From the NCBI RefSeq assembly GCF_005491705.1, contig NZ_CP028092.1:4216001-4280000 (forward strand): a stretch of 64,000 nucleotides of DNA, given 5' to 3'. Origin of the DNA: Pontibacter sp. SGAir0037 (GTDB lineage: Bacteria; Bacteroidota; Bacteroidia; Cytophagales; Hymenobacteraceae). Both the position numbers and the translations under genes were made by a program. Under the pieces are notes generated by a model, which made no database searches, had not been told where the DNA came from, and was given only the letters and a program-made list of their open reading frames with translations. Below, one piece after another: positions 36,088 to 44,335 of the stretch; within the stretch, counting starts at the first letter, position 1; each line of letters starts with the position of its first letter.

Positions 36088-36177
36088 TTTTTTTCGGAAA
36101 ATCAGAAATCAGGAATTAAAAAGTAGGAATTTATTGTTCTGCTGCTGTGAGCATTAGGGCAAATCATTTTTAATTTC

Positions 36178-36185
36178 TAATTTTG
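36178..36185 (+). promoter_or_regulatory. -7 box TAATTTTG before the TPR gene
   Basis: Exact TAnnTTTG match 22 bases before the ATG at 36207, within TAATTTCTAATTTTG, which resembles the TTCTAAT repeat near recF. Confidence 0.55.
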
Positions 36186-36206
36186 CATTCTTATTTCAAT
36201 TAACTA

Positions 36207-36920
36207 ATGGTAAAAGAAACAGTGAAGAAGCACAACGAGTTTGAGGAGCTGGTTGAAAATCCAGATGTATTGGCAGATCGTCTGGCACAGTCTGAAGATT
36301 TTGTAAAGAGAAACAAATCTACCTTGCTTGGTATATTTGTAGCAATTGCCGCTATCGTAGTGGGTGCTTTCTTATACTATAACTACCGTAGCTCACGCAA
36401 CCAGGAGGCGCAGGAGGCTATGTTCCAGGCTGTTTACTACTTCGAAGCCGATTCTTTAGGTAAAGCTTTGAATGGTGATGGACAGTATGATGGACTGCTT
36501 AAAATTGCGGATGACTATAGCGGAACAGATGCAGGCAACTTAGCCAACTTTTATGCTGGAGTAGCTTTATTAAAGCAAGGTAAATTTGCCGAAGCTCAAA
36601 ATCATCTGGAGAGTTTTAGCTCGGATGATTACCTGATGCAGGCGCGTGCCTATAGCTTGGTTGGCGATGCTATATTAGAGCAAGGCAAGGCCAAGGAAGC
36701 TGGCGACCAGTACATGAAAGCCGCTAATCATAACCCAAATCAGTTCTTCTCGCCACAGTACCTGATGAAAGCAGGTATCGCTTACGAAACTGGAAACGAT
36801 TACCAGGCTGCTGTTAATGCCTATAATAAGATTATAACTGATTTTGCAGCATCGGCTGAAGTAGCTGAAGCTAAGAAATTTAAGGCCCGTGCCGAATCAC
36901 TGGCAGGAGGTACCAACTAA
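36207..36920 (+). CDS. Membrane-anchored TPR protein (YfgM-like)
   Basis: 237 residues: a cytoplasmic start, one transmembrane helix (about 40-60), then at least four TPR-like helix pairs (for example LANFYAGVALLKQGKFAEAQ and GIAYETGNDYQAAVNAYNKI). The layout is that of YfgM, a partner of the Sec translocon and periplasmic chaperones. A terminator follows, so it is a single-gene unit with its own promoter. Confidence 0.85.
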   Translation: MVKETVKKHNEFEELVENPDVLADRLAQSEDFVKRNKSTLLGIFVAIAAIVVGAFLYYNYRSSRNQEAQEAMFQAVYYFEADSLGKALNGDGQYDGLLKIADDYSGTDAGNLANFYAGVALLKQGKFAEAQNHLESFSSDDYLMQARAYSLVGDAILEQGKAKEAGDQYMKAANHNPNQFFSPQYLMKAGIAYETGNDYQAAVNAYNKIITDFAASAEVAEAKKFKARAESLAGGTN

Positions 36921-36942
36921 TTATATACTGGCTTAGCCAGCT

Positions 36943-36983
36943 AAAGCGCTTCTGTCTTGAAAGATAGAAGCGCTTTTTTTTTA
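36943..36983 (+). terminator. Terminator after the TPR gene
   Basis: A 16-bp stem with one mismatch (AAAGCGCTTCTGTCTT with AAGATAGAAGCGCTTT), then a run of nine or more T. Confidence 0.85.
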
Positions 36984-37081
36984 TTAAATCGGTGTCCACT
37001 ATCGAACAAGGATGGCCATTATCGGACATGTTTTATGTTCAATTATTTAAAACCATATTTACAAAGAAATAGCAAACTCAT

Positions 37082-37558
37082 ATGGCTACAGCATTAAAAA
37101 ACTTAAACGACTATAATAAAGCTAACTTTGCTGATGTTTCAGATAAAAAGGTAGGTATAGTAGTAGCTGAATGGCATAACGAAATAACTGATGTGCTTTG
37201 TACAGGTGCTATCGATACTTTATTAAAGCATGGCATCAAAAAAGAGAACATCTTTCGGAATACAGTGCCAGGTAGTTTTGAGCTTACATTAGGGGCTCAG
37301 TTTCTGGCGCTTCAGCCCGAAATTGATGCGGTTATCTGTATAGGAGTAGTGATTAAAGGCGACACTAAACACGACGATTATATTAATCACGCTGTAGCGA
37401 ATGGGTTAACAAATGTAGCTCTTAAGTTTAATAAGCCAGTTGCATTTGGCCTGGTAACAACAAATAACCTGGAGCAGGCGCTGGATAGGGCAGGAGGCAA
37501 ACATGGCAACAAAGGGGTAGAAGCGGCAGCGGCTGTAATAGGAATGCTTAGCTTTTAA
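37082..37558 (+). CDS. ribH: 6,7-dimethyl-8-ribityllumazine synthase
   Basis: 158 residues. Makes lumazine from the ribityl-pyrimidine and dihydroxybutanone phosphate, the last step but one of riboflavin synthesis. Seen: VPGSFELTLGAQFLA (substrate loop), CIGVVIKGDTKHDDYI with the catalytic histidine, and FGLVTTNNLEQALDRAGGKHGNKG. The upstream region has no FMN-riboswitch features that I can recognise. It is followed by a long inverted repeat terminator. Confidence 0.95.
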   Translation: MATALKNLNDYNKANFADVSDKKVGIVVAEWHNEITDVLCTGAIDTLLKHGIKKENIFRNTVPGSFELTLGAQFLALQPEIDAVICIGVVIKGDTKHDDYINHAVANGLTNVALKFNKPVAFGLVTTNNLEQALDRAGGKHGNKGVEAAAAVIGMLSF

Positions 37559-37570
37559 ACCACTTTTAAT

Positions 37571-37631
37571 ATCAATCAAAAAAGAGACTGCCTGCTTAGT
37601 CTGTAAGCAGGCAGTCTCTTTTTTGATTGAT
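37571..37631. terminator. Bidirectional terminator with 28-bp perfect stem
   Basis: Arms at 37571-37598 and 37604-37631 are exact complements with a 5-base loop; A6 and T6 runs lie inside the stem on each side. Shared by ribH and the convergent DUF3575 gene. Confidence 0.85.
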
Positions 37632-37646
37632 GATAGTTTAAGATTT

Positions 37647-38210
37647 TTAGAATCTGAGGCCTATTGTAAGGCCGGCTCTTAAGCCAAAGCCAGAGAAAGT
37701 GCCAATAGAATCATCAAATTCTTCCTGGTCTCCTGCCGTTACTTTTACATTAGAAGCGCTGTAGCTCGGGCCAAGAAAAGAGTCAACTACAAAACGACTG
37801 CCAACGATCCACTGGTGGCCAATCAGCAAACCCCCTCCAAATGCATTAAGCGTAGCTTTTCCATTCATGTCTTCCATTTCAGAGTCTTCATCTAAAGTCA
37901 TGTTTAATGATTGGTAACGAAGAAAGGGAGCCACATAAAAACCTTCCGGAGCCTGCTTGCTTGCAGATAAATACTTCCTGAACTCAGGGGTAATGCCATA
38001 CCCTCTAAGTTTTACATCTTCGATAGAAAACCCTGTATAGAAGAAGCCAAGCTGAACGCTTTTATCTTCGGCAATTGGTTTTTCATAAAATACAGAGGCA
38101 GTACGAACTACAGGGCTAAAGATGTTTACTTTAATGAGATTGTCCTGAGCTTGAGCAGAGTTTGCAGCAAAGCCAATAACGGCTAATAAGATGATAATAA
38201 CTTTTTTCAT
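37647..38210 (-). CDS. DUF3575-like outer-membrane beta-barrel protein
   Basis: 187 residues, signal peptide ending AQAQ. The rest alternates hydrophobic strands (VNIFSPVVRTASVFYEKPI, APFLRYQSLNMTL, FGGGLLIGHQWI) and ends in LTIGLRF, a C-terminal aromatic typical of outer-membrane barrels. Function unknown; it is small and single. Confidence 0.8.
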   Translation of the reverse strand: MKKVIIILLAVIGFAANSAQAQDNLIKVNIFSPVVRTASVFYEKPIAEDKSVQLGFFYTGFSIEDVKLRGYGITPEFRKYLSASKQAPEGFYVAPFLRYQSLNMTLDEDSEMEDMNGKATLNAFGGGLLIGHQWIVGSRFVVDSFLGPSYSASNVKVTAGDQEEFDDSIGTFSGFGLRAGLTIGLRF

Positions 38211-38402
38211 AGTAGTATTTTGTTAAAAAGGTTGTGAATTATTTTTTCTGAAAATTTGTTAAGCACCAATCATGCCAAAAATGGTATATAGGAAGGTCGT
38301 AATAAGAATATTTTTTGTAGCTTTAGAGAAGGCAGACTTATAAATCAAAAAAGTTACAATAAGATTATATGGGGTTTGGTGGCTTATTAAAAATAAGTAT
38401 GC
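38211..38402. other. Intergenic region between divergent genes, AT-rich
   Basis: AT-rich DNA between the divergent DUF3575 and DksA-like genes. I see no ORF above about 23 codons and no clear -7 box for the minus-strand gene. The plus-strand promoter and leader follow from 38403. Confidence 0.5.
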
Positions 38403-38410
38403 TATTTTTG
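38403..38410 (+). promoter_or_regulatory. -7 box TATTTTTG for the DksA-like gene
   Basis: Exact TAnnTTTG match. A TTTG lies 24 bases upstream, a little far for a -33 element. It implies a leader of about 170 bases before the ATG at 38586. Confidence 0.55.
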
Positions 38411-38423
38411 CACAAATTTTAAA

Positions 38424-38521
38424 TTATTAGCTACAAGCAGAAAGAGGAGAAACTAAAAGTATTCTGCAGCTAATAAACTAAATTACATTGCATGTTGTTA
38501 AGGCGCATGAAAGCAATGTAA
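38424..38521 (+). promoter_or_regulatory. Structured 5' leader with two hairpins
   Basis: Hairpin 1: TTATTAGCT (38424-38432) pairs with AGCTAATAA (38468-38476), and inside it GCAGAA (38437-38442) pairs with TTCTGC (38462-38467). Hairpin 2: TTACATTGC (38483-38491) pairs with GCAATGTAA (38513-38521). There is no T-run after either, so they are not simple terminators. They could be a riboswitch, a protein-binding site or an mRNA stabiliser. Confidence 0.45.
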
Positions 38522-38585
38522 AGGACAAAACAAGTTTACAAACCGTTAAGCTTAATTAACTGAAATATAGTTCTAAAGAAATAGA

Positions 38586-38975
38586 ATGAGTACAAACGAA
38601 GAAAAACAGCGTTATTCCAGAGAGGAACTTAATGAGTTTGAAAACATTATCCTTGAAAAACTGACTAATGCTCGCAAAGAGGTGGCTTTCATTAAAGAAA
38701 CGTTGAGCCGCAGAAACGATTCAGGTACCGATAACACGGCCTCTCCGACTAAAGTTTTAGAAGATGGGGCAGATACTGCTGAAAAAGAAAGCCTGAACCA
38801 GTTGGCTTCCAGACAGATGAAATTTATTCAGCAGTTAGAGAACGCCCTGATTCGCATTAAGAACGGCACATATGGTGTTTGCATTGTAACAGGAAAGCTT
38901 ATACCGAAGGAAAGGCTGCGTGCAGTGCCGCATACACAACATACTATTGAAGCTAAATTACAGCGTAACGATTAA
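38586..38975 (+). CDS. DksA/TraR-like protein lacking a full zinc finger
   Basis: 129 residues. A coiled-coil-like helical first half is followed by the DksA-type C-terminal GTYGVCIVTGKLIPKERLRA. The four-cysteine finger is reduced: only one Cys remains (in YGVC), the others being replaced. This is common in Bacteroidota members. DksA relatives bind the RNA-polymerase secondary channel with ppGpp. scpB starts 13 bases after its stop, so the two share a transcript with a long structured leader. Confidence 0.85.
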   Translation: MSTNEEKQRYSREELNEFENIILEKLTNARKEVAFIKETLSRRNDSGTDNTASPTKVLEDGADTAEKESLNQLASRQMKFIQQLENALIRIKNGTYGVCIVTGKLIPKERLRAVPHTQHTIEAKLQRND

Positions 38976-38988
38976 TACTTAGTAGTAC

Positions 38989-39549
38989 TTGAATATTCTT
39001 CAGAACCATATTCAGGCACTTGTCTTTTGTGCCCAATCGCCTATCAGTATAGAGGAAATCCAGGCTTGTTTAACAGAGTCGCTGGAGATGGAGGTACTGG
39101 TTAGTGATGTGCTCGAAAGTATTGAAGGTATAAATGAGCAGCTGGTGAACACTGGCTTCGCTTTCCAGATTTATGCCATTGGTGGAGGCTATCAGTTTCT
39201 TACCAAACCAGAATACCAGGATACGGTGAGCGTATACCTGAAGCAAAAGTCTAAAAGAAAATTGTCAGCGTCTTCTTTGGAGACGCTGGCAATTATTGCT
39301 TACAAGCAGCCTATTACCAGAAGCGCTGTAGAGCAAATAAGAGGAGTTGGCTGCGACTATGCCATTCATAAACTACTAGAGAAAGAACTTATTGAGATTA
39401 AAGGTAAAGCTGAAACCATAGGAAGACCCGTATTGTACGGCACGTCTCAAAAATTTATGGATTATTTCGGTATTAACCATATCAAAGACCTCCCACAGCT
39501 AAAAGATTTCGCCACAGAAGAAAATGCTATAGGCGAAGTGGCCGATTAA
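38989..39549 (+). CDS. scpB: Segregation and condensation protein B
   Basis: 186 residues, two winged-helix domains: IQALVFCAQSPISIEEIQACL at the start, then LETLAIIAYKQPITR (about 97-111) and IRGVGCDYAIHKLLEK, the conserved core of ScpB. It links ScpA to SMC during chromosome condensation. The start codon is TTG. scpA is not adjacent. Confidence 0.93.
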   Translation: MNILQNHIQALVFCAQSPISIEEIQACLTESLEMEVLVSDVLESIEGINEQLVNTGFAFQIYAIGGGYQFLTKPEYQDTVSVYLKQKSKRKLSASSLETLAIIAYKQPITRSAVEQIRGVGCDYAIHKLLEKELIEIKGKAETIGRPVLYGTSQKFMDYFGINHIKDLPQLKDFATEENAIGEVAD

Positions 39550-39631
39550 AGACCCGCATAGTTTTACAGAGTATATTAATACATACTGCACAAAGGTACA
39601 GTAGCGATACTGCATCCATAAATAAATAGAA

Positions 39632-41302
39632 ATGGCAAGATATAATGAAAGACCTGCTGGCGATGGAGCCGGAGCAGGCAGAAGAGGCAATGACAGAAAT
39701 AATTCTGACAGACCTTATAACGACCGAGGAGAAAAGAAAATCTTTAACAGGAGAGATAAATACGAAGGAGGCGAAGGGGGAGAACGCCGCTCATTTGGTT
39801 CCGACAGAAGAGAAGACCGCAAACCTTACGGCGATCGTCGCGAAGGTGGTGAGCGTCGTTCCTTTGGTGGTGACAGAAGAGAAGGCGAGCGCCGCTCTTT
39901 CGGAAGCGACCGCAGAGAAGGAGGAGAAGGCCGCAGAAGCTTTGGTGGAGATCGCCGTGAAGGTGGCTCAGAAAGAAGATCTTTTGGAGGCGACAGGCCA
40001 AACCGTGAGGGCGGAGAACGCCGTTCTTTTGGGGCAGACCGTAGAGAAGGCGGAGACAGACGCTCTTTCGGGGGAGACCGCAGAGAAGATAATGAAAGAC
40101 GTTCTTTTTCTCCAAAACGTGAAGGTGGCGAGAGAAGAACTTTCGGATCAGATCGTAGAGAAGGTGGCGAGAGGCGCAACTTTGGTGCAGACCGCCGCGA
40201 AGGAAGTGAAAGAAGATCTTTTGGTGCTGGTAGAAGAGAAGGCGAGGATCGCCGTTCGTTTGGTTCCGACAGAAGAGAAGACCGCAAACCTTACGGCGAG
40301 CGCCGCGAAGGTGGTGAGCGACGTTCTTTTGGCGGAGAGCGATCTTTTAATTCTGATAGAGAAGATAGTAGAGGCTACCGTGAAGACCGTGGCTTTAACA
40401 AGGATCGTGCTGGAGCTGACAGAGATGATAAAAGAGCTTTTAAGGTGGATCGGTTGGGTAAGCAGGCTGGCCGTAACCGACGTTTGATAGATCATGCTGA
40501 AGGTGAACAGGCGGAAGCACCAACCTATAATATCAAGCGTTATGAGAGCAACCCTCGTATCAAGAAATCGAATCGCAGAGAGGCAGAGGATGATGGGACT
40601 ATTCGCCTGAACCGCTATATTGCCAATGCCGGTGTTTGCTCTCGCCGCGAAGCCGATAGTTTAATCGAAGCCGGTGAAATAAAGGTTAACGGCCAGGTAG
40701 TAACAGAAATGGGCTATAAAGTTAACCCAAGCGATACTGTACAGTACGGCAAAAAAATCCTGAACCGTGAAAAGCTGGTGTATGTGCTGCTTAACAAGCC
40801 TAAAGACTTTATCACAACTACAGAAGATCCGGAAGGCAGAAAAACAGTAATGGACTTAGTGGCCAAGGCTTCTAAAGAACGTATTTTTCCTGTAGGCCGC
40901 CTGGACCGTAATACAACAGGTTTATTGTTGTTTACAAATGATGGCGAGCTGGCTCAGAAGCTTACTCATCCTTCCAACGATATTCGTAAGATTTACCAGG
41001 TAGAGCTGGATAAGCCTATCACAAAAGATGATTACCAGAAGATTGTAGAAGGGCTTGAGTTAGAAGATGGCAAAGCCGAAGTAGATGATCTGGCAATGCT
41101 GGGAGATACTGGCAAGTTCCTGGGAATTGAGATTCATATCGGGCGCAATCGCATTGTGCGTCGTATTTTTGAACACCTGGGGTACGATGTAGTATCACTT
41201 GACCGGGTACAATATGCTGGCCTTACTAAAAAAGACCTGCCGCGCGGTAACTGGCGTTTCTTATCTGAAAAAGAGCTTATCCGTTTAAAATATTTTGTAT
41301 AA
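39632..41302 (+). CDS. RluB-like rRNA pseudouridine synthase with long Arg/Gly-rich N-terminal tail
   Basis: 556 residues. The last 230 form a standard RsuA/RluB enzyme: an S4 RNA-binding domain (about 322-385, IRLNRYIANAGVCSRREA) and a catalytic domain with GRLDRNTTGLLLFTNDGEL, the nucleophile being D425. It makes pseudouridine in 23S rRNA. The first 300 or so residues are a disordered repeat of RREGGERRSFGxD units, about 15 to 20 copies, rich in Arg, Gly, Ser and Phe. Family members usually have 230-300 residues, so the tail doubles the size. It likely binds RNA or drives condensation. Confidence 0.9.
   Translation: MARYNERPAGDGAGAGRRGNDRNNSDRPYNDRGEKKIFNRRDKYEGGEGGERRSFGSDRREDRKPYGDRREGGERRSFGGDRREGERRSFGSDRREGGEGRRSFGGDRREGGSERRSFGGDRPNREGGERRSFGADRREGGDRRSFGGDRREDNERRSFSPKREGGERRTFGSDRREGGERRNFGADRREGSERRSFGAGRREGEDRRSFGSDRREDRKPYGERREGGERRSFGGERSFNSDREDSRGYREDRGFNKDRAGADRDDKRAFKVDRLGKQAGRNRRLIDHAEGEQAEAPTYNIKRYESNPRIKKSNRREAEDDGTIRLNRYIANAGVCSRREADSLIEAGEIKVNGQVVTEMGYKVNPSDTVQYGKKILNREKLVYVLLNKPKDFITTTEDPEGRKTVMDLVAKASKERIFPVGRLDRNTTGLLLFTNDGELAQKLTHPSNDIRKIYQVELDKPITKDDYQKIVEGLELEDGKAEVDDLAMLGDTGKFLGIEIHIGRNRIVRRIFEHLGYDVVSLDRVQYAGLTKKDLPRGNWRFLSEKELIRLKYFV
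39776..40350 (+). repeat. Coding repeat of RREGGERRSFGxD units
   Basis: Degenerate DNA repeat inside the pseudouridine-synthase gene, with units of roughly 33-39 bases and varying codons. One longer segment is nearly repeated: the sequence around 39790-39855 and 40255-40335 both code RSFGSDRREDRKPYG followed by RREGGERRSFGG. It makes other frames open, which creates spurious ORFs. Confidence 0.75.
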
Positions 41303-41307
41303 GCACA

Positions 41308-42024
41308 ATGCAGAGTATAGCCATTGATATTGGTAACACAGGAACCAAATTTGGTGTTTTTGAGAACGATGCTCTGATAAGTCAGGGAAGCTTTAAAGGC
41401 ACTGAACTACCTCAGGAACTGGTTTCTGCTACTTATAAAAATGCTATTATTGCTTCGGTAGCCGGTAAGGCGCAAGAAATAAAGACAAGGCTGTCTGTTA
41501 CAGAAAGTTTCATAGAACTTTCTGGGCAGACAGCCTTGCCTGTTACAAACAACTACAAAACACCCGAAACGCTTGGTGTAGATAGAATAGCAGGAGCAGT
41601 AGCGGCTAATTATTTCTTTCAAGACAGAAACTGCCTGGTAATTGATGCGGGCACCTGTATTACCTATGACTTTATAGATCAGCAGGGGCAGTATCATGGA
41701 GGAAGCATTTCGCCCGGCCTTCGCATGAAATTTAAGGCCTTACATACTTTTACGGAACGCCTGCCGTTAATAGAACAATCTTCTCAAAACTTTCCGCTGA
41801 TAGGGCAAACAACACGAGAGGCCATAGAAAGTGGAGTTTTAAATGGTACAATTGCCGAAGTAAACGGAATCATACAAGCCTATACTCAAAAAAATCCCGA
41901 TTTAGTAGTGATACTTTGTGGTGGAGACGCAGGATTTTTTGAAAGTAACTTAAAAGGACGCATCTTTGTAATTCCTGAATTAGTCTTAATTGGACTTTAT
42001 AGAATATTGATATATAATGTATAA
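41308..42024 (+). CDS. coaX: Type III pantothenate kinase
   Basis: 238 residues. First step of coenzyme A synthesis: ATP-dependent phosphorylation of pantothenate. Seen: IDIGNTGTKFGVFE (phosphate loop), GVDRIAGAVAAN, and VIDAGTCITYDFI (about 112-124). It overlaps the next gene by 8 bases and follows the pseudouridine synthase by 5, so an operon is likely. Confidence 0.94.
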   Translation: MQSIAIDIGNTGTKFGVFENDALISQGSFKGTELPQELVSATYKNAIIASVAGKAQEIKTRLSVTESFIELSGQTALPVTNNYKTPETLGVDRIAGAVAANYFFQDRNCLVIDAGTCITYDFIDQQGQYHGGSISPGLRMKFKALHTFTERLPLIEQSSQNFPLIGQTTREAIESGVLNGTIAEVNGIIQAYTQKNPDLVVILCGGDAGFFESNLKGRIFVIPELVLIGLYRILIYNV

Positions 42025-43309
42025 GACACTACGTGTACTAGTTTGTGCTGCATTGCTCTGTTTAGGCAATGCTGTAATGGCGCAAAACATAGGCAACACA
42101 CCTTATTCCCGCTACGGCCTTGGCGAGCAAAATTTAAACTTAGGAAGTATTCGTGCCGCTGGTATGGCTGGCATTGGTGTAAGTGCAGCCAATGGCTTGC
42201 TGGCAAACACAACAAACCCGGCTCTGTTGGCTTATAATGGTAGCACTGTCTTTGATTTTGGTATTGCAGGGGAGTACAAAACACTAAGCAACAGCAGTCG
42301 CTCTCAGCGGGATGGAAATGCAAATCTGTATACACTTGCCTTATCAGTGCCTGTTACAAAACGCTGGAGTTCTGCGGTAAACCTAAGGCCTTTTACTTCT
42401 GTTTCTTACCAGATTAACGAAATAGGCACATTAGAGTCTAACCCGGAGGCATTGGTAGCACGCCGCTATACAGGTGAAGGCGGTTTGTCTGAAGTTTTCT
42501 GGGGGCATGGTGTTCGAATTACGAAAGGGCTTACAGTTGGCGTAAGTGCCTCTTATTTATTTGGCACCAATATTAATACCTCTTCTGCACAGGTAGAGGA
42601 TACCTCATTGGTTGGATTTAACAATGAGCGAGTGGTATTTAATGAAAGCACTATGTACAGAGGCTTCTTATTCAGAGCTGGTGCAAGCTATCGCCAAAAG
42701 CTGAAAGACAACCTGTTTTTAAACCTGGGAGCTGTTTATTCGCACGACGCTAATATAAATGCGAGACGAGATACCTCTTACTCCCGCATCACGAACACAG
42801 ATGCTATAGTGGACGATAATATTTTACCTGGTAGAATGGAGGGTAAAGTAACGGTACCTGGAAGTTTACAGGCAGGTATTAGCATCGATAATGGATCCAA
42901 CCTAACACTTGCTACAGAACTATACATGCAGCAGTGGAGTGAGTTTCAGAACCTGGAGGGGGAACGTGAGTTAGCCAACAGCTATCGTGCCTCGATAGGT
43001 GGCGAATATACACCAGATGTAAATGCCATTAACAGCTACTTAAAAAGAATAACCTATAGAGGTGGGGTGTACTATGGTAAAACCCCTTATGCTTTAAATA
43101 ACGAGCACTTAACAGACAAAGGAGTAACAGTTGGCTTTACAATGCCTATAGGCCTGGCCTCTGTTTATGAAATGTTTCAGCTGAACGGCGCTTTTGGCTA
43201 TGGCAAAAGAGGTACAACCGACAACGGACTTATAGCTGAAAATTACTTTCGTTTTAGTATGGGAGTAACTATAAACAGCAGGTGGTTTATAAAACGCCGT
43301 CTTGAATAA
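42017..43309 (+). CDS. Outer-membrane beta-barrel protein (FadL-like)
   Basis: 430 residues, signal peptide ending VMAQ, then NTPYSRYGLGEQNL, a start shared by many Bacteroidota outer-membrane proteins. NPALLAYN resembles the FadL/PorV-type plug region. Many strands follow and the chain ends GVTINSRWFIKRR. It overlaps coaX by 8 bases; coaX with this gene and lptC downstream is a repeated order in the phylum. Function unknown; lipid or small-molecule passage is possible. Confidence 0.8.
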   Translation: MYKTLRVLVCAALLCLGNAVMAQNIGNTPYSRYGLGEQNLNLGSIRAAGMAGIGVSAANGLLANTTNPALLAYNGSTVFDFGIAGEYKTLSNSSRSQRDGNANLYTLALSVPVTKRWSSAVNLRPFTSVSYQINEIGTLESNPEALVARRYTGEGGLSEVFWGHGVRITKGLTVGVSASYLFGTNINTSSAQVEDTSLVGFNNERVVFNESTMYRGFLFRAGASYRQKLKDNLFLNLGAVYSHDANINARRDTSYSRITNTDAIVDDNILPGRMEGKVTVPGSLQAGISIDNGSNLTLATELYMQQWSEFQNLEGERELANSYRASIGGEYTPDVNAINSYLKRITYRGGVYYGKTPYALNNEHLTDKGVTVGFTMPIGLASVYEMFQLNGAFGYGKRGTTDNGLIAENYFRFSMGVTINSRWFIKRRLE

Positions 43310-43338
43310 ACCTTTCTGCCTTAAAAAGCATTTGTTAT

Positions 43339-43372
43339 AAAAAGCCGTTCCTGGAGCGGCTTTTTTTTTATA
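43339..43372 (+). terminator. Terminator after the outer-membrane protein gene
   Basis: Imperfect stem AAAAGCCGTTCC / GGAGCGGCTTTT followed by nine T residues. Confidence 0.8.
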
Positions 43373-43486
43373 ATACAGCCCCAGAATTTCATGTATGCGC
43401 GACCTTTGCCTATGCAGATTTGTATGGTAAGGCTGTTAGAAAGAATATTTTACTATTTTCACGAACTAAAGCCAATACGTTCCTTT

Positions 43487-44026
43487 ATGCGAAACAAATG
43501 GTTCTTCTCTTTTATGGTGTTCATCTTGCTGCTTGGTGCAGGCTGTAAAGATGATTTAAAAGATCCTGATAAAGAGTTTAAGTTTGATGGACCTTTAAGA
43601 GAAACAGAAAATGTACTCACCTTGTACAGCGATTCTGCCAGAGTATTAATTAAATTAGAGGCGCCGGTGCAGCAGGATTTCGAAAGCGGGGATGCCGTTT
43701 TTCCAGACGGCATTTACGTGGAATTCTATGAAAAAGATGGCAGCCTTAGCTCAACATTACGATCCAATTACGCCAAACAAGAGCGGAACAAAGACTTTTT
43801 TACAGTGAGAGGAAATGTGATACTCGAGAATATTGTAAAAAAAGAAAAATTGGAAACAGAAGAGCTTTTCTGGGATAAAAACAAAGACAGAATCTTTACA
43901 GATAAGTTTGTAAAAGTAACCACTCCCGAACGCCTGTTAACAGGTACAGGACTGGAGACAAATCAAAATTTCTTTCCATATACCGTTCTTAAAGTAACGG
44001 GTAGATTCGATTTAAAAGAAGAATGA
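43487..44026 (+). CDS. lptC: LptC-family lipoprotein of lipopolysaccharide transport
   Basis: 179 residues from ATG 43487, chosen because it starts a proper lipoprotein signal (MRNKWFFSFMVFILLLGAGC); an earlier ATG at 43391 adds a segment that is not signal-like. The body is an LptC-like beta-jellyroll: TLYSDSARVLIKLEAPVQ, a GIYVEFYEKDG strand, SNYAKQERNKDFFTVRGNV. LptC joins LptB-F-G to the LptA bridge. The stop overlaps the next small ORF (ATGA), which points to coupling. LptB is in this window at 52843. Confidence 0.85.
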   Translation: MRNKWFFSFMVFILLLGAGCKDDLKDPDKEFKFDGPLRETENVLTLYSDSARVLIKLEAPVQQDFESGDAVFPDGIYVEFYEKDGSLSSTLRSNYAKQERNKDFFTVRGNVILENIVKKEKLETEELFWDKNKDRIFTDKFVKVTTPERLLTGTGLETNQNFFPYTVLKVTGRFDLKEE

Positions 44027-44196
44027 ACCAAAACCTGCTGAATACCATTTTATTATCACTAGCATTTGTGGCAATGGTAATAGGGGTACACCGAAGCATT
44101 TATGAGTCGGACATTGCCAGTAACTACTGGATTTTTATGATAGGCCTGGTCTTTTTTATGGTTTATCGCTACCGTAAAAAGAAGCAAAAAGCCTAA
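44023..44196 (+). CDS. Small two-helix membrane protein coupled to lptC, 57 residues
   Basis: The ATG at 44023 overlaps the lptC stop by four bases (ATGA). Two hydrophobic helices (about 5-21 and 35-49) are joined by a polar loop with RSIYESDIASNYW, and the tail is basic (RYRKKKQKA). No known family is apparent. The coupling to lptC suggests a role near the Lpt machinery. It is short and easily missed. Confidence 0.6.
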   Translation: MNQNLLNTILLSLAFVAMVIGVHRSIYESDIASNYWIFMIGLVFFMVYRYRKKKQKA

Positions 44197-44335
44197 AGAT
44201 CATATAGCAAACTTAAAATCGGTGGAGAAAACAGAGCTTATTCTTTTGTATAGTTATTACCTTTAAGAGGTGGCAGGTTCCCTTTTACAGTGTTCTATAA
44301 GGAAGAACAAATTCCTTTTCTGATTTCAATTATAA

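Noticed and set aside
37000..37081. Repeated TATCG(G)ACA-like sequence before ribH as an FMN riboswitch or operator
   Set aside because: It is imperfect and too short for an FMN riboswitch; I could not support a function.
39776..40350. CRISPR array in the repeat region
   Set aside because: The repeats are coding, in frame, degenerate, and without unique spacers.
39645..40487. A 280-codon frame in the second reading frame of the pseudouridine-synthase tail
   Set aside because: It exists only because the repeated Arg/Gly codons keep other frames open; it has no start context and no domain features.
43391..43486. Longer LptC start at 43391
   Set aside because: The extra 32 residues block the lipoprotein signal; the ATG at 43487 gives a proper lipobox.
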